Below, one piece after another: positions 45,628-54,878 of a stretch of 64,000 nt of DNA (its first letter is position 1; the number at the start of each line of letters is the position of its first letter). Under the pieces are notes generated by a model. The model did not search any database. It was given only the letters and a program-made list of their open reading frames with translations, and was not told the origin of the DNA. Both the position numbers and the translations under genes were made by a program. Source of the stretch: Flavobacteriales bacterium UBA7430 (GTDB taxonomy: Bacteria > Bacteroidota > Bacteroidia > Flavobacteriales > UBA7430); assembly GCA_002478765.1 (NCBI GenBank), contig DLQO01000050.1:7657-71656 (forward strand). The letters run 5' to 3'.

Positions 45628-46818
45628 CTAGTGATAAAGTGCTGTTTCTTTTTGGTTTTTGAAAAACCAAACAAGACAGATTCCTCCAACCAAAGCTATG
45701 ATAACGCTCATGGCCATCATGGCGCTACTGAGACCTTCATGATCAGCGATCCATCCAATGAACGGAGCAACAATCGCAAAAGTGGTTCTGATGATGAAAC
45801 TACGTATACTCATCACGGTAGCGCGAACATTTGACTCTGTGTGTTTATTGATGTAGTTTCTTAGTAAAGGAGTCGCATATCCTCGATTTGCATAAAAAAG
45901 AAATAAAATCATCAAGCCCAAATAATTCATGTTTTGTGCAATCAAAACGTATCCGAAAACACTGGAAATAAAGATGAGCGTTAAACTCTTTAGCGGTTTT
46001 ATTTTTTTGTCTATTCGGTAGGCTAGGAAGGCAACAATTCCCACAAGAATGTTTAATAATGCCCAAATAACACCGTAATTTTTCATTCCGATACCAATGT
46101 CTTTTAAAAAAGGTTGTGCAAGCCAAGCCATCATGAGTGTTCCGATACCCATAATTGCAGAGTAGATGATGTATGTTCTGAGAATTTTGGATTCTACTAA
46201 AGAAAATTTAACGACGGATATAATCGACTTCCAAGAGTTTTTAAGCTGTTTTGTTTGTGTTTTAGGTTCGACCAATGAAAAGGCAAAAGGGATCGTTATC
46301 ATGGCAACAACAACCTGAGCATATGCAGGATACCTGAAGGATATTGCTGCCAAGAAACCACCAATTATGCCCGCAGCAGCTTCAGAGAAGTTACCGATAG
46401 AAACACTTCGGCCTTCATATTTTAAAAATCGATCTTCTGCTTTAACTTCAAGAAGACTGTCATACATGATTGCCGTGTCGGCTCCAGAGATGAAACTGTT
46501 TCCAAGACCAAGAAATATTTGAGCGGCTAAAAACCACCAAAAATCATAGGAAACAGAAAAAACACTAAATCCTATAAAAGCTAAAATACAGCCAAGAATC
46601 AGTGTTTTACGTCTGCCTAAAATATCTGCTGCATATCCTGAAGGGATTTCCATTAAGCCTAAGGCTAAAGAATAGCAGGATTGAAGAATCATAATTTCCT
46701 GTAAATTTAGTCCATGATCCTGAAAAAAGAGCACAATGACCGGCATGATGATCATAAACCAAAGAGAGCCCTTAATGACAAAAAGTTTCCAAATGTTTTG
46801 ATGGGGTAGTGTGATCAT
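45628..46818 (-). CDS. MFS transporter
   Basis: A 396-residue polytopic protein with twelve predicted TM helices. The major-facilitator loop 2-3 motif is GYAADILGRRKTLILGCIL. Helix 5 onwards contains GIIGGFLAAISFRYPAY. The central loop (PKTQTKQLKNSWKSI) separates two six-helix halves. The substrate cannot be read from sequence. Its start overlaps the stop of xerD by 4 nt, so it is translated with the recombinase gene. It is convergent with hisS, 27 nt away, without a clear hairpin between them. Confidence 0.87.
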   Translation of the reverse strand: MITLPHQNIWKLFVIKGSLWFMIIMPVIVLFFQDHGLNLQEIMILQSCYSLALGLMEIPSGYAADILGRRKTLILGCILAFIGFSVFSVSYDFWWFLAAQIFLGLGNSFISGADTAIMYDSLLEVKAEDRFLKYEGRSVSIGNFSEAAAGIIGGFLAAISFRYPAYAQVVVAMITIPFAFSLVEPKTQTKQLKNSWKSIISVVKFSLVESKILRTYIIYSAIMGIGTLMMAWLAQPFLKDIGIGMKNYGVIWALLNILVGIVAFLAYRIDKKIKPLKSLTLIFISSVFGYVLIAQNMNYLGLMILFLFYANRGYATPLLRNYINKHTESNVRATVMSIRSFIIRTTFAIVAPFIGWIADHEGLSSAMMAMSVIIALVGGICLVWFFKNQKETALYH

Positions 46819-47711
46819 TTTCGTGGATGGTGTTGAATGATTTCCTCTCGAATAAAGTCTCTATCGATGTGCATGTATATTTCAGTGGTGCTGATACTCT
46901 CGTGTCCAAGCATGGTTTGAATTGCTCTTAAGTCCGCTCCTCCTTGAAGTAGGTGCGTAGCAAAAGAGTGTCTGAAGGTATGTGGACTGATTGTTTTGCA
47001 AATACCTGATGTTTTAGCTTGTTTTTTTACAATGGTAAATATCATCATTCGGGTCAATTGTTTTCCGCGATTGTTAAGGAAAACAAAATCTTCATGTCCC
47101 TTAGCGATGTTTTGTTTTGACCGGATCAATTGGATGTAGTTTTTCAGATATTTGATGAGTGTTTTGTTCAAAGGAATCAAACGTTCTTTATTTCCTTTTC
47201 CAATGACCATTAGAAACCCATCATCTAAAAACAACTTTGAGCAGTTCAAGTTGATGAGTTCGGAAACCCGTAAACCACAGGAATACATTGTTTCTAACAG
47301 TGTTCGATTTCGTTCACCGTGGGTGTTGGATAAATCAACAGAGTTGATCAGCTTATTGATTTCCTCAATGTTTAGCGTATCGGGTAGTTTTCTTTCTGTT
47401 CGGGGACGGTCTATGTAATCACACGGGTTTGTTTCTGTGATGTTTTCGATACAAAGATAGTGATAGAAGGATTTAATGCCTGAAAGTATTCGAGCTTGTG
47501 ATTTGCTCCCTATCTTTTGATTGTGAAGCTCTTTGATAAAGTCTCGAAGCGTATCCACAGAGACTAAGGTACAGTCTGTGAGTTTCTGTTTAACACAAAA
47601 TGATTCAAGCTTGTTCACGTCACGAAGATAAGCTTCAACAGAATTTTCTGACAAAGCCCGTTCAAGTACAAGGTAATTCCGGTATTCTTTTAAAGCTCCT
47701 TTCCAGTTCAT
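46815..47711 (-). CDS. xerD: Tyrosine recombinase XerD-type
   Basis: A 298-residue site-specific recombinase. The N-terminal SAM-like core-binding domain is at about 1-95 and the catalytic domain at 110-298. The catalytic residues are Arg in SCGLRVSEL, Lys in GKGNKERLIPL, His-xx-Arg in HTFRHSF, His in GHESISTT and the nucleophile Tyr in EIYMHID. Length and lack of extra domains match the chromosome-dimer-resolution Xer proteins, not a phage or transposon integrase. Whether it is XerC or XerD is uncertain from one copy. It is divergent from aroQ with overlapping promoters. Confidence 0.88.
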   Translation of the reverse strand: MNWKGALKEYRNYLVLERALSENSVEAYLRDVNKLESFCVKQKLTDCTLVSVDTLRDFIKELHNQKIGSKSQARILSGIKSFYHYLCIENITETNPCDYIDRPRTERKLPDTLNIEEINKLINSVDLSNTHGERNRTLLETMYSCGLRVSELINLNCSKLFLDDGFLMVIGKGNKERLIPLNKTLIKYLKNYIQLIRSKQNIAKGHEDFVFLNNRGKQLTRMMIFTIVKKQAKTSGICKTISPHTFRHSFATHLLQGGADLRAIQTMLGHESISTTEIYMHIDRDFIREEIIQHHPRK

Positions 47712-47715
47712 TTCT

Positions 47716-47723
47716 TATATTAG
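47716..47723 (+). promoter_or_regulatory. aroQ -7 box
   Basis: TATATTAG (7 of 8 to TAnnTTTG), 19 nt before the aroQ ATG. It lies inside the presumed leader of divergent xerD. Confidence 0.4.
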
Positions 47724-47735
47724 CCCAACCAATAG

Positions 47736-47743
47736 CAAATATA
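47736..47743 (-). promoter_or_regulatory. xerD-MFS promoter -7 box
   Basis: A perfect TATATTTG on the minus strand, 24 nt before the xerD ATG. Its last base is the A of the aroQ start codon. Confidence 0.5.
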
Positions 47744-48165
47744 TGAAAGTGATCATCATCAACGGACCCAACTTAAATCTTTTGGGGAAAAGAGAACCTA
47801 CAATTTACGGTAACCAGACCTTTGAGGCTTATTTGGAGACTTTAAAGACCGAGTTTTTCGATCTTACGATAGATTATTACCAGAGTAATGTGGAAGGGGA
47901 GCTTATTGATAAAATTCATGAAGTTGGATTTTCTTACGATGCGATTATTATGAATGCAGGAGGATACACGCATACTTCTGTTGCTATATCAGATGCCATT
48001 TCATCTGTTGAAACACCCTGTGTAGAGGTGCATATCTCTGAACCTGTTGCTCGAGAATCTTACAGGCATACTTCTTTAATTGCGGCGAAATGTAAGGGGA
48101 GCATCAGCGGTTTTGGTATGGACTCTTATCGTTTGGGGGTGCTTTCAGTAATCGGTAAATTGTAG
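47743..48165 (+). CDS. aroQ: 3-dehydroquinate dehydratase, type II
   Basis: A 140-residue dodecameric shikimate-pathway enzyme. The catalytic Tyr lies in the mobile loop after INGPNLNLLGKREPTIYG. Later motifs are MNAGGYTHTSVAI with the substrate-binding Asn, and the catalytic His in VEVHISEPVARESYRHTS. The length and motif set are those of type II, not the TIM-barrel AroD. It starts 31 nt from divergent xerD. The 68-nt gap before mazG shows no hairpin, so the two may share a transcript. Confidence 0.96.
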   Translation: MKVIIINGPNLNLLGKREPTIYGNQTFEAYLETLKTEFFDLTIDYYQSNVEGELIDKIHEVGFSYDAIIMNAGGYTHTSVAISDAISSVETPCVEVHISEPVARESYRHTSLIAAKCKGSISGFGMDSYRLGVLSVIGKL

Positions 48166-48233
48166 CTGATGTATTTCCGTTGACAAACCATTTCAATGGA
48201 TTTTACACATTCATTTTTTAAAAAACCTTCCAG

Positions 48234-49025
48234 ATGAATTCCAGAGAAGATAAACTACAAGCCTTCGGAAGACTCCTTGATATTATGGATGATTTACGAG
48301 CGAAGTGTCCTTGGGATATGAAGCAGACTATGGATACCCTTCGTCACCTGACCATTGAAGAAACTTATGAGTTGTGTGATGCCATATTGGATGGGGACAT
48401 GGAAGAGGTTAAGAAGGAATTGGGAGACATTTTACTCCATGTGGTTTTTTATGCAAAAATTGGCTCTGAGGAAAAAGCTTTCGATATTGCCGATGTTTTA
48501 AATGCTATTTCTGAGAAGCTTATTTTTCGTCATCCTCATGTTTATGGAGATGAAGAGGTCCAAGATGAAGAGGATGTCAAGCAAAATTGGGAGAAATTAA
48601 AATTGAAAGAAAAAGGTGGAAACGCCTCTGTTCTTGAGGGAGTTCCCAATTCTTTACCTGCCCTAGTGAAAGCCATACGAATCCAAGATAAAGTTCGTGG
48701 TGTAGGTTTTGACTGGGACGACAAGGAAGATGTATGGGCTAAAGTCAAAGAAGAGCTGGAAGAATTTGAAGCTGAGATGGAGCAGGGTAACACAAAGGAT
48801 ATGGAAGCTGAATATGGAGATCTTTTGTTTTCTTTAGTCAACTACTCTCGCCACATTAACATCAATCCTGAAGACGCCTTGGAGCGAACCAATAAAAAGT
48901 TTAGAGCACGCTTTCAGTTGATGGAAATGCTCATTCGAGACGATGAGAAAAATATATCATCAATGGATTTGGGTGAAATGGATCTGTATTGGGGGAAAGC
49001 AAAAAGGCAGATGAAAGTTAAGTAA
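48234..49025 (+). CDS. mazG: Nucleoside triphosphate pyrophosphohydrolase MazG
   Basis: A 263-residue protein with two MazG all-alpha NTP-PPase domains. The N-terminal domain has WDMKQTMDTLRHLTIEETYEL and the Mg-binding EXXE/EXXD set in DMEEVKKELGDILLHVVFYA. The C-terminal domain repeats it in VKEELEEFEAEMEQ and MEAEYGDLLFSLVNYSRH. It cleaves noncanonical or excess NTPs to NMP and PPi and can lower ppGpp. No mazEF genes are nearby, as expected for the stand-alone housekeeping form. Confidence 0.95.
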   Translation: MNSREDKLQAFGRLLDIMDDLRAKCPWDMKQTMDTLRHLTIEETYELCDAILDGDMEEVKKELGDILLHVVFYAKIGSEEKAFDIADVLNAISEKLIFRHPHVYGDEEVQDEEDVKQNWEKLKLKEKGGNASVLEGVPNSLPALVKAIRIQDKVRGVGFDWDDKEDVWAKVKEELEEFEAEMEQGNTKDMEAEYGDLLFSLVNYSRHININPEDALERTNKKFRARFQLMEMLIRDDEKNISSMDLGEMDLYWGKAKRQMKVK

Positions 49026-49030
49026 TTTCA

Positions 49031-50251
49031 TCACTCGTGTCGTAATGCCTCTATGGGATCTAGTTTTGATGCTTTGATTGCCGGATATAATCCTGAGCCT
49101 AATCCGACCAAAAAACACAATAAGATACTTGCTCCCAGCCATGGCCAGGGAATTACAAAGGCAGAATTTACAACAAGTGATGTGATGTTTCCGATGAAGA
49201 TGCCAAAAACGATTCCGACGATACCACCCATTTGACAGATGAGAACAGCTTCCACTAAAAATTGTTGTTTTATTGAGTTTGAAGGAGCTCCAATGGCTTT
49301 TCTGGTTCCAATCTCTTTGGTTCTTTCGGTAACACTCACCAGCATGATATTCATCAGTGCGATGGCCGCCCCCAACAATGTGATGAAGCCAATGATTGTT
49401 GCGGCTTGGGTAACATAGTCTAAGTTGTCCATTAGAGATTTGGCAAGACTATCGCTTTTAGAGATGTAGAAATTAATTTTTTGTTTTGGTTTTAATCTTC
49501 TAATACTTCTGAAAACTCCCGTAGCCTCCCCAATCTTTGCATCGATTTCATAACTATTATTTGCCATAATACTAATCGATACCGTGGGGATGTAAGCCAT
49601 GTTGTTTCTCAAGTAACTGATCGGTAGCATGCAGCTTTTATCTCCCCCCATACTCATGCTAGAGCCTTTCTCTTTCAGCACTCCGATAACCTTAATGCGT
49701 TTGTTGTTCACAGAAATAAATTCTCCAATCGCAGAGGGTGAAGATTTGAATAGTTTCTTGTAGATATCTTGACCAATCAAAGCAACATTCCTATTCAAGT
49801 TTATGTCGTGTTGGTTGATGTTTCTACCGGTTTCGATTTCGTATCCAGAAACACTCAGGTAGTTTTCATCCACACCTAAGATTTGAATGTTTGGGTTGGT
49901 TTTTTTTGATTGATGATTGATTGTGGCTATTCCAGAAGCTCGATAGGAAACAGAGGTTGTACCGTTGTTTTTAAATCGTTTTTTAAACTCCAAAGCCTCC
50001 TTGTATTCAATATCAGGGTTGTTGATCTGCCTCTCTTCACGAGAACGACTTCCTCTTTCTTGATTTTGCAGGGTAAACGTATTAGCTCCCATCATGGAGA
50101 AATTATCGTTTAATGCGTTGTCTATGGAGTCGATTGCAGTTAAAATGCCTACAAGCGCCGTAATACCTATAGCAATAATAGAAACCGTAATGCTAGTTCG
50201 TAACAAGTGTCCTTTGATGGAATTAAGCGCTATTTTAATATTATCTATCAA
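49031..50251 (-). CDS. MacB/FtsX-type ABC transporter permease
   Basis: A 406-residue protein with an N-terminal TM helix (about 20-42), a large periplasmic MacB-like domain (about 45-270) and three C-terminal TM helices with the FtsX signature ERTKEIGTRKAIGAPSNSIKQQF. The closing SGLYPAIKASKLDPIEALRHE is typical of the MacB family. No ATPase gene is adjacent, so its partner is encoded elsewhere. The start is TTG (MIDNIKIALNSIKGHLLRTS); homologues start at the same point. Substrate unknown: lipoprotein, peptide or drug efflux are options. Confidence 0.87.
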   Translation of the reverse strand: MIDNIKIALNSIKGHLLRTSITVSIIAIGITALVGILTAIDSIDNALNDNFSMMGANTFTLQNQERGSRSREERQINNPDIEYKEALEFKKRFKNNGTTSVSYRASGIATINHQSKKTNPNIQILGVDENYLSVSGYEIETGRNINQHDINLNRNVALIGQDIYKKLFKSSPSAIGEFISVNNKRIKVIGVLKEKGSSMSMGGDKSCMLPISYLRNNMAYIPTVSISIMANNSYEIDAKIGEATGVFRSIRRLKPKQKINFYISKSDSLAKSLMDNLDYVTQAATIIGFITLLGAAIALMNIMLVSVTERTKEIGTRKAIGAPSNSIKQQFLVEAVLICQMGGIVGIVFGIFIGNITSLVVNSAFVIPWPWLGASILLCFLVGLGSGLYPAIKASKLDPIEALRHE

Positions 50252-50293
50252 TGTATATTCAGCGTTTTGAAATCAAAGGGCGCGAATGAAAGT

Positions 50294-51577
50294 CTAGTTT
50301 TTATAACGATTTTTTGATTTTTGAGCTTTTTTGTCTCTCGATCGGTTTGCTTTATTGTCAGAGTCAGCGGTTTTTTTTTGAGGTTTATTGAAATTTCTTT
50401 GTCCTCGAGTTGGGGCCTTCTTTTCAGGCATTTCTTCTACTTCGTCAGCAAAAGGGTGATTGGAGACAACCGGTATTTTCTGATCAATTAGCTTTTGAAT
50501 GTCCTTTAAGTAAGTTCTTTCTTCTATGTTGCAGAAGGATACGGCAACGCCTGAATTCTTGGCACGACCTGTTCTACCGATACGGTGGACATAGGTTTCT
50601 GGTACATTCGGTAGGTCATAATTAATAACCAATTCGAGTTCGTCAACATCAATTCCTCTTGCTGCAATATCGGTAGCGATGAGAACTTTCGTGTCTCTAT
50701 TTTTGAAATTCTCTAAAGCCCTTTGTCTTGCTCCTTGAGATTTGTTACCATGAATTGCTTCAGACTTGATTTGAACTTTATCCAACTGCTTTACAATTTT
50801 ATTGGCACCGTGTTTGGTTCGAGAGAAAACCAGTACAGAATCAATTTCATTGGATCTAATTAGGTGGATGAGCAAATTGGTTTTGCTTTTTTTGCTAACG
50901 TAATAAAGAGCTTGTTCAACTTTTTCTGAGGTTGCCTGCTCAGGTTTGATGCTAACTTTTTCAGGTTTCCCTAAAATTGATTGAGAAAGCTTTACAATAG
51001 ATAGAGGCATGGTTGCAGAGAAAAATAAAGACTGTCTTTTTTCTGGAAGAGCTGCAATCACCTTTTTTATGTCATGAATAAACCCCATGTCAAGCATGTG
51101 ATCTGCTTCATCAAGTACACAATACTCTACGTCTTTTAAAGAGATGTATCCTTGATTCATTAAATCGAGCAATCGTCCGGGAGTTGCTACAAGAATATCA
51201 ACTCCGTCACGCAGGGCATTGGTTTGAGCACCTTGCTTAACCCCTCCGAAAATAACGGTGTTTTTCACATGTGTATGCCGTGCATACTTCGTACAGTTCT
51301 CACCAATTTGGATGGCTAATTCACGTGTAGGAGTTACAATGAGCGCTTTTATTTTACGACGGCCATTTTCATGAGCTTTTGCATTGTGTATGTGTTGAAT
51401 GATTGGGATGGAAAAAGCAGCGGTTTTACCGGTACCTGTTTGGGCACAACCCAACAAATCCTTCCCTTCAAGTAGAATGGGTATTGATTGTTCTTGTATG
51501 GGTGTTGGTTGAGAATATCCTTCAGCTTCTAAAGCCTTAAGTATGGGGTCAATAACCCCGAGATCTTTGAATGTCAT
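50294..51577 (-). CDS. DEAD-box RNA helicase, RhlE-type with basic tail
   Basis: A 427-residue helicase with [15 protein letters not shown] and the Q motif [13 protein letters not shown]. The other motifs are Walker [35 protein letters not shown] in [30 protein letters not shown] and [10 protein letters not shown]. The tail from about residue 375 ([17 protein letters not shown] onward) is rich in Lys, Arg, Asn and Gln, as in RhlE proteins, and probably binds RNA non-specifically. It has its own TACCTTTG box. Confidence 0.92.
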   Translation of the reverse strand: MTFKDLGVIDPILKALEAEGYSQPTPIQEQSIPILLEGKDLLGCAQTGTGKTAAFSIPIIQHIHNAKAHENGRRKIKALIVTPTRELAIQIGENCTKYARHTHVKNTVIFGGVKQGAQTNALRDGVDILVATPGRLLDLMNQGYISLKDVEYCVLDEADHMLDMGFIHDIKKVIAALPEKRQSLFFSATMPLSIVKLSQSILGKPEKVSIKPEQATSEKVEQALYYVSKKSKTNLLIHLIRSNEIDSVLVFSRTKHGANKIVKQLDKVQIKSEAIHGNKSQGARQRALENFKNRDTKVLIATDIAARGIDVDELELVINYDLPNVPETYVHRIGRTGRAKNSGVAVSFCNIEERTYLKDIQKLIDQKIPVVSNHPFADEVEEMPEKKAPTRGQRNFNKPQKKTADSDNKANRSRDKKAQKSKNRYKN

Positions 51578-51594
51578 AAATGGCGTATAAAATT

Positions 51595-51602
51595 CAAAGG
51601 TA
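51595..51602 (-). promoter_or_regulatory. Helicase gene promoter -7 box
   Basis: TACCTTTG on the minus strand matches TAnnTTTG exactly, 17 nt before the ATG at 51577. Confidence 0.5.
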
Positions 51603-51729
51603 GTTCAAAACATTGGAATCTTGTTGAGAAAAACTAGCTATCATTTTTAAATGATTAAAATTGAAATTTTTCAGATTTTCAAATCCCTTCAGGGTTGGTC
51701 AATTCATAAAAGCGTAGTAATTTGCAGCC

Positions 51730-53262
51730 ATGCAAGAAAAGATACTTATACTCGACTTTGGTTCTCAGTATACGCAGCTTATAGCACGTAGAGTGAGAGA
51801 GTTAAACATATATTGTGAGATTCATCCTTATAATAAAATACCTGAATTATCGGGTAATTTGAAAGGGGTAATTCTTTCAGGTTCACCTCATTCGGTGCGT
51901 GAAGAAAATGCACCGATACCTAATTTGGATAATATCAAAGGGAAATTGCCATTACTGGGAGTGTGTTATGGAGCTCAGCATTTGGCACATAAATTTGGGG
52001 GAGAAGTTTTACCCTCAAAGATTCGGGAGTACGGTCGTGCAAACTTATCTTTTGTAGACGACACACACCCCTTACTTAAAGGGGTTCCCACAGGGTCTCA
52101 AGTGTGGATGAGTCATGGAGATACGATTGCAACACTTCCTGAAGGATATAAAATTATCGCTTCTACACATGATGTGGAATGTGCTGGCTACTATATAGAA
52201 GACGAAAAAACGTATGCGATTCAGTTCCATCCGGAAGTATATCATTCTACTGATGGGGCTACTCTTTTGAAAAACTTTCTTGTTGACATCTGTTCCTGTT
52301 CTCAAGACTGGACTTCAGACTCTTTCGTTGAAACAACTGTGGCAGCACTGAAAGAGAAATTGGGCAATGATAAAGTTGTTCTTGGTTTGTCTGGTGGTGT
52401 AGATTCTACGGTAACTGCTGTATTGTTACACAAAGCTATTGGAGCAAATTTACACTGTGTGTTTGTGGACAATGGTTTGTTGCGAAAGAACGAGTTTAGT
52501 GGTGTTTTGAATCAGTATGAGGGTATGGGTTTAAACGTTACTGGAGTAGACGCTAAGGATCGTTTTTACAACGATCTATCAGGTCTGTCTGATCCTGAGA
52601 AAAAACGAAAAGCCATCGGGAAAGCTTTTATTGATGTATTTGATGATGAGTCGAATAAAATAGAAGATGTTATTTGGTTGGCACAAGGAACGATCTATCC
52701 AGATGTTATTGAATCTGTATCTGCCACAGGAGGACCATCAGCAACGATCAAATCCCATCATAATGTGGGTGGTTTGCCTGATTATATGAAGTTAAAAATT
52801 GTCGAGCCACTCAATACTTTATTTAAAGATGAAGTACGTAGAGTGGGTAAATCTATGGGCTTATCCCATGATTTGTTGGGGCGTCATCCTTTCCCAGGAC
52901 CTGGTTTGGCCATTCGTATTTTAGGAGATATTACTCCAGAGAAAGTAGCGATTTTACAAGAGGTCGATCATGTTTTCATTCAAGGACTAAAGGATCATGG
53001 TTTGTATGACGAAGTATGGCAGGCAGGAGCTATGTTGTTACCGGTTCAGTCGGTAGGCGTTATGGGTGATGAGCGAACCTACGAGAGAGTGGTTGCCTTA
53101 AGAGCCGTTGAGTCTGTGGATGGAATGACAGCCGATTGGGTACATTTACCTTATGATTTTTTGGCAAAAGTGTCCAATGATATCATCAACAAAGTTAAAG
53201 GAGTAAATCGGGTTGTTTACGACATTAGTTCTAAGCCACCTGCAACCATAGAATGGGAATAA
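51730..53262 (+). CDS. guaA: GMP synthase (glutamine-hydrolysing)
   Basis: A 510-residue enzyme that aminates XMP to GMP. The N-terminal class I amidotransferase has the Cys nucleophile in [15 protein letters not shown] and His-x-Glu in QFHPEVYHS. The N-type ATP pyrophosphatase has the P-loop [13 protein letters not shown] (about residue 220). The C-terminal dimerisation domain has [15 protein letters not shown] and ends [13 protein letters not shown]. All active-site segments are intact. The TTTG at 51721-51724 lies 5 nt before the ATG but the rest of that box is poor. Confidence 0.98.
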   Translation: MQEKILILDFGSQYTQLIARRVRELNIYCEIHPYNKIPELSGNLKGVILSGSPHSVREENAPIPNLDNIKGKLPLLGVCYGAQHLAHKFGGEVLPSKIREYGRANLSFVDDTHPLLKGVPTGSQVWMSHGDTIATLPEGYKIIASTHDVECAGYYIEDEKTYAIQFHPEVYHSTDGATLLKNFLVDICSCSQDWTSDSFVETTVAALKEKLGNDKVVLGLSGGVDSTVTAVLLHKAIGANLHCVFVDNGLLRKNEFSGVLNQYEGMGLNVTGVDAKDRFYNDLSGLSDPEKKRKAIGKAFIDVFDDESNKIEDVIWLAQGTIYPDVIESVSATGGPSATIKSHHNVGGLPDYMKLKIVEPLNTLFKDEVRRVGKSMGLSHDLLGRHPFPGPGLAIRILGDITPEKVAILQEVDHVFIQGLKDHGLYDEVWQAGAMLLPVQSVGVMGDERTYERVVALRAVESVDGMTADWVHLPYDFLAKVSNDIINKVKGVNRVVYDISSKPPATIEWE

Positions 53263-53264
53263 AT

Positions 53265-53297
53265 AAAAAAAAAGCACTCGTAAGAGTGCTTTTTTTT
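53265..53297. terminator. Bidirectional terminator between guaA and lysA
   Basis: The stem aagcactc / gagtgctt (53272-53279 with 53284-53291) closes a GTAA loop and is flanked by A-run and T-run, in a 50-nt convergent gap. Confidence 0.9.
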
Positions 53298-53312
53298 ATC
53301 TTTTTTCTTAAA

Positions 53313-54533
53313 TTATATTTCTACCACGAGATTTTTGAGATCTACGACCTTTTGATTCCTCAATAGATCGTCCATAGTTTCTCTTTCTCGGATGAGGTGA
53401 GTTTCACCTTTAATGGTGAGAACTTCAGCAGGTTTAAACCTTGAATTGTAGTTTGAAGCCATAGAATAACAATACGCACCTGCATTTTCAAACAACAAAA
53501 TGTCTTTTTCACGAACCTCGTTTAAAATTCGATCTGTAGCGAATGTGTCAGATTCACAGATGTAACCTACCACAGAATACATTTTTTTCTCACCATCCGG
53601 ATTGGAGATGTTTTTAATGTTGTGGTGAGAATTGTAAAACATAGGACGAATCAAATGGTTGAATCCACTATTTACTGCAACAAAAGTGCATGCTGTGGTT
53701 TGCTTGATCACGTTTACATCGGCTAAAAAAGCCCCTGATTCACTAACCATAAATTTACCAGGCTCAAATCTAAGCGTCAAATCTTTTTGTCTTTTTTTAC
53801 AGTATTCGTTAAAGAGTTTACTGAATTGAGCACCAATTTTAGCGATGTCTGTTTCTAGATCATTTTCTTTGTATTTGATTTTAAAACCACTACCAAAGTC
53901 TATCGATATGATGTCCTCAAATTGATCCGCAATTGTGAAAATTAAATTGGCAACGCGTTCAAAAATGTCTGCCTGTACAATATCTGAACCTGTATGTACA
54001 TGAATTCCTTCAACGGTGATGTTGTATTTCTTTGTCAACCGAAGAACAATAGGAATTTGGTGAATCGATATACCAAATTTAGAGTCAATATGTCCAACAC
54101 TTATGTTGTTGTTTCCTCCCGCCATCAAATGAGGGTTTACGCGAATGAAAATCGGTGTGTTCGGAAATTTAAGCCCAATTTTCTCTAGTATAGAGATGTT
54201 ATCTATCGTAATTTTTGTTCCGATTTTTATAGCCTCTTCATACTCTTCAATGGAAACTCCGTTGGGTGTAAAGATGATGTCTTCAGGAGCAAAACCAGCC
54301 TTCAATCCCATTTGTATTTCTTGTATAGAAACACAGTCCAAACCTGAGCCCATTTCTTTGAAAAGTTTCAGAATAGAAAGATTTGTAAGCGCCTTGGCAG
54401 CAAAGTGAATTTTTAGATTCTTTACGTCGAAAGCTTTTTTAAAAGATTGGTACTTTTCAATAATCACATCACCATCATAAACATATAAAGGTGTGCCATA
54501 TTCTTGGGCAATACGAGAGAGGTTGTTTTTCAT
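53313..54533 (-). CDS. lysA: Diaminopimelate decarboxylase
   Basis: A 406-residue fold-type III PLP enzyme that makes lysine from meso-DAP. The Schiff-base lysine is in IHFAAKALTN (about residue 48). The barrel holds VNPHLMAGG, the phosphate-binding VEGIHVHTGSDI and SIDFGSGF. The C-terminal domain has the catalytic Cys in VGYICESDTFATDR and the closing ENAGAYCYSMASNYNSR. The TGSD in place of the usual IGSQ is a small variation. It has a leader of about 40 nt that includes a perfect 6-bp hairpin. Confidence 0.95.
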   Translation of the reverse strand: MKNNLSRIAQEYGTPLYVYDGDVIIEKYQSFKKAFDVKNLKIHFAAKALTNLSILKLFKEMGSGLDCVSIQEIQMGLKAGFAPEDIIFTPNGVSIEEYEEAIKIGTKITIDNISILEKIGLKFPNTPIFIRVNPHLMAGGNNNISVGHIDSKFGISIHQIPIVLRLTKKYNITVEGIHVHTGSDIVQADIFERVANLIFTIADQFEDIISIDFGSGFKIKYKENDLETDIAKIGAQFSKLFNEYCKKRQKDLTLRFEPGKFMVSESGAFLADVNVIKQTTACTFVAVNSGFNHLIRPMFYNSHHNIKNISNPDGEKKMYSVVGYICESDTFATDRILNEVREKDILLFENAGAYCYSMASNYNSRFKPAEVLTIKGETHLIRERETMDDLLRNQKVVDLKNLVVEI

Positions 54534-54878
54534 AATTTAATTCCAATTCGCCTGTTTCTTCAGGCGTGTTAAAGCCTGCAAATTTATAGCATTTATTTGG
54601 ATTAGCAAATGCTTCAATCTAATAGTGGCTTGGCTTGTTTTTACAGACATACTTTACCGGACATTTAAAGCAGATTGATGAACAAAAGCTTTTAAATAGA
54701 TGATTAGCCTTTGCCTATGGCTTTCGGAGTCTACCGGTATGAATGCTATACCTCGATATTTTTGAATTCACACACTTTTCAAAGAAAGATATAACCTGTA
54801 AAAGGCTCACATGTGTGTGTTGATTACTTTCTGTGTAGATGCAGTCAGCCTCATAAAAACAAGCTATATTAGTCCCCA
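54534..54878. promoter_or_regulatory. 345-bp divergent intergenic region, lysA / NlpC-P60
   Basis: The left part holds the lysA leader, with hairpin cgcctg / caggcg at 54549-54566, and an exact -7 box TAAATTTG on the minus strand at 54579-54586. The right end has TATATTAG at 54865-54872, 6 nt before the peptidase ATG. The middle (about 54590-54860) is AT-rich. It contains short palindromes, including aaaagctttt and cacatgtg. I see no credible gene, tRNA or repeat in it. Confidence 0.55.

Noticed and set aside
46815-47711. Tyrosine recombinase as the mark of a mobile element
   Set aside because: It has the size and motifs of housekeeping Xer proteins. There is no att repeat, tRNA, phage gene or composition change around it.
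54534-54878. Lysine riboswitch upstream of lysA
   Set aside because: The predicted leader is only about 40 nt, far too short for the five-helix L-box aptamer, and no L-box core is visible.
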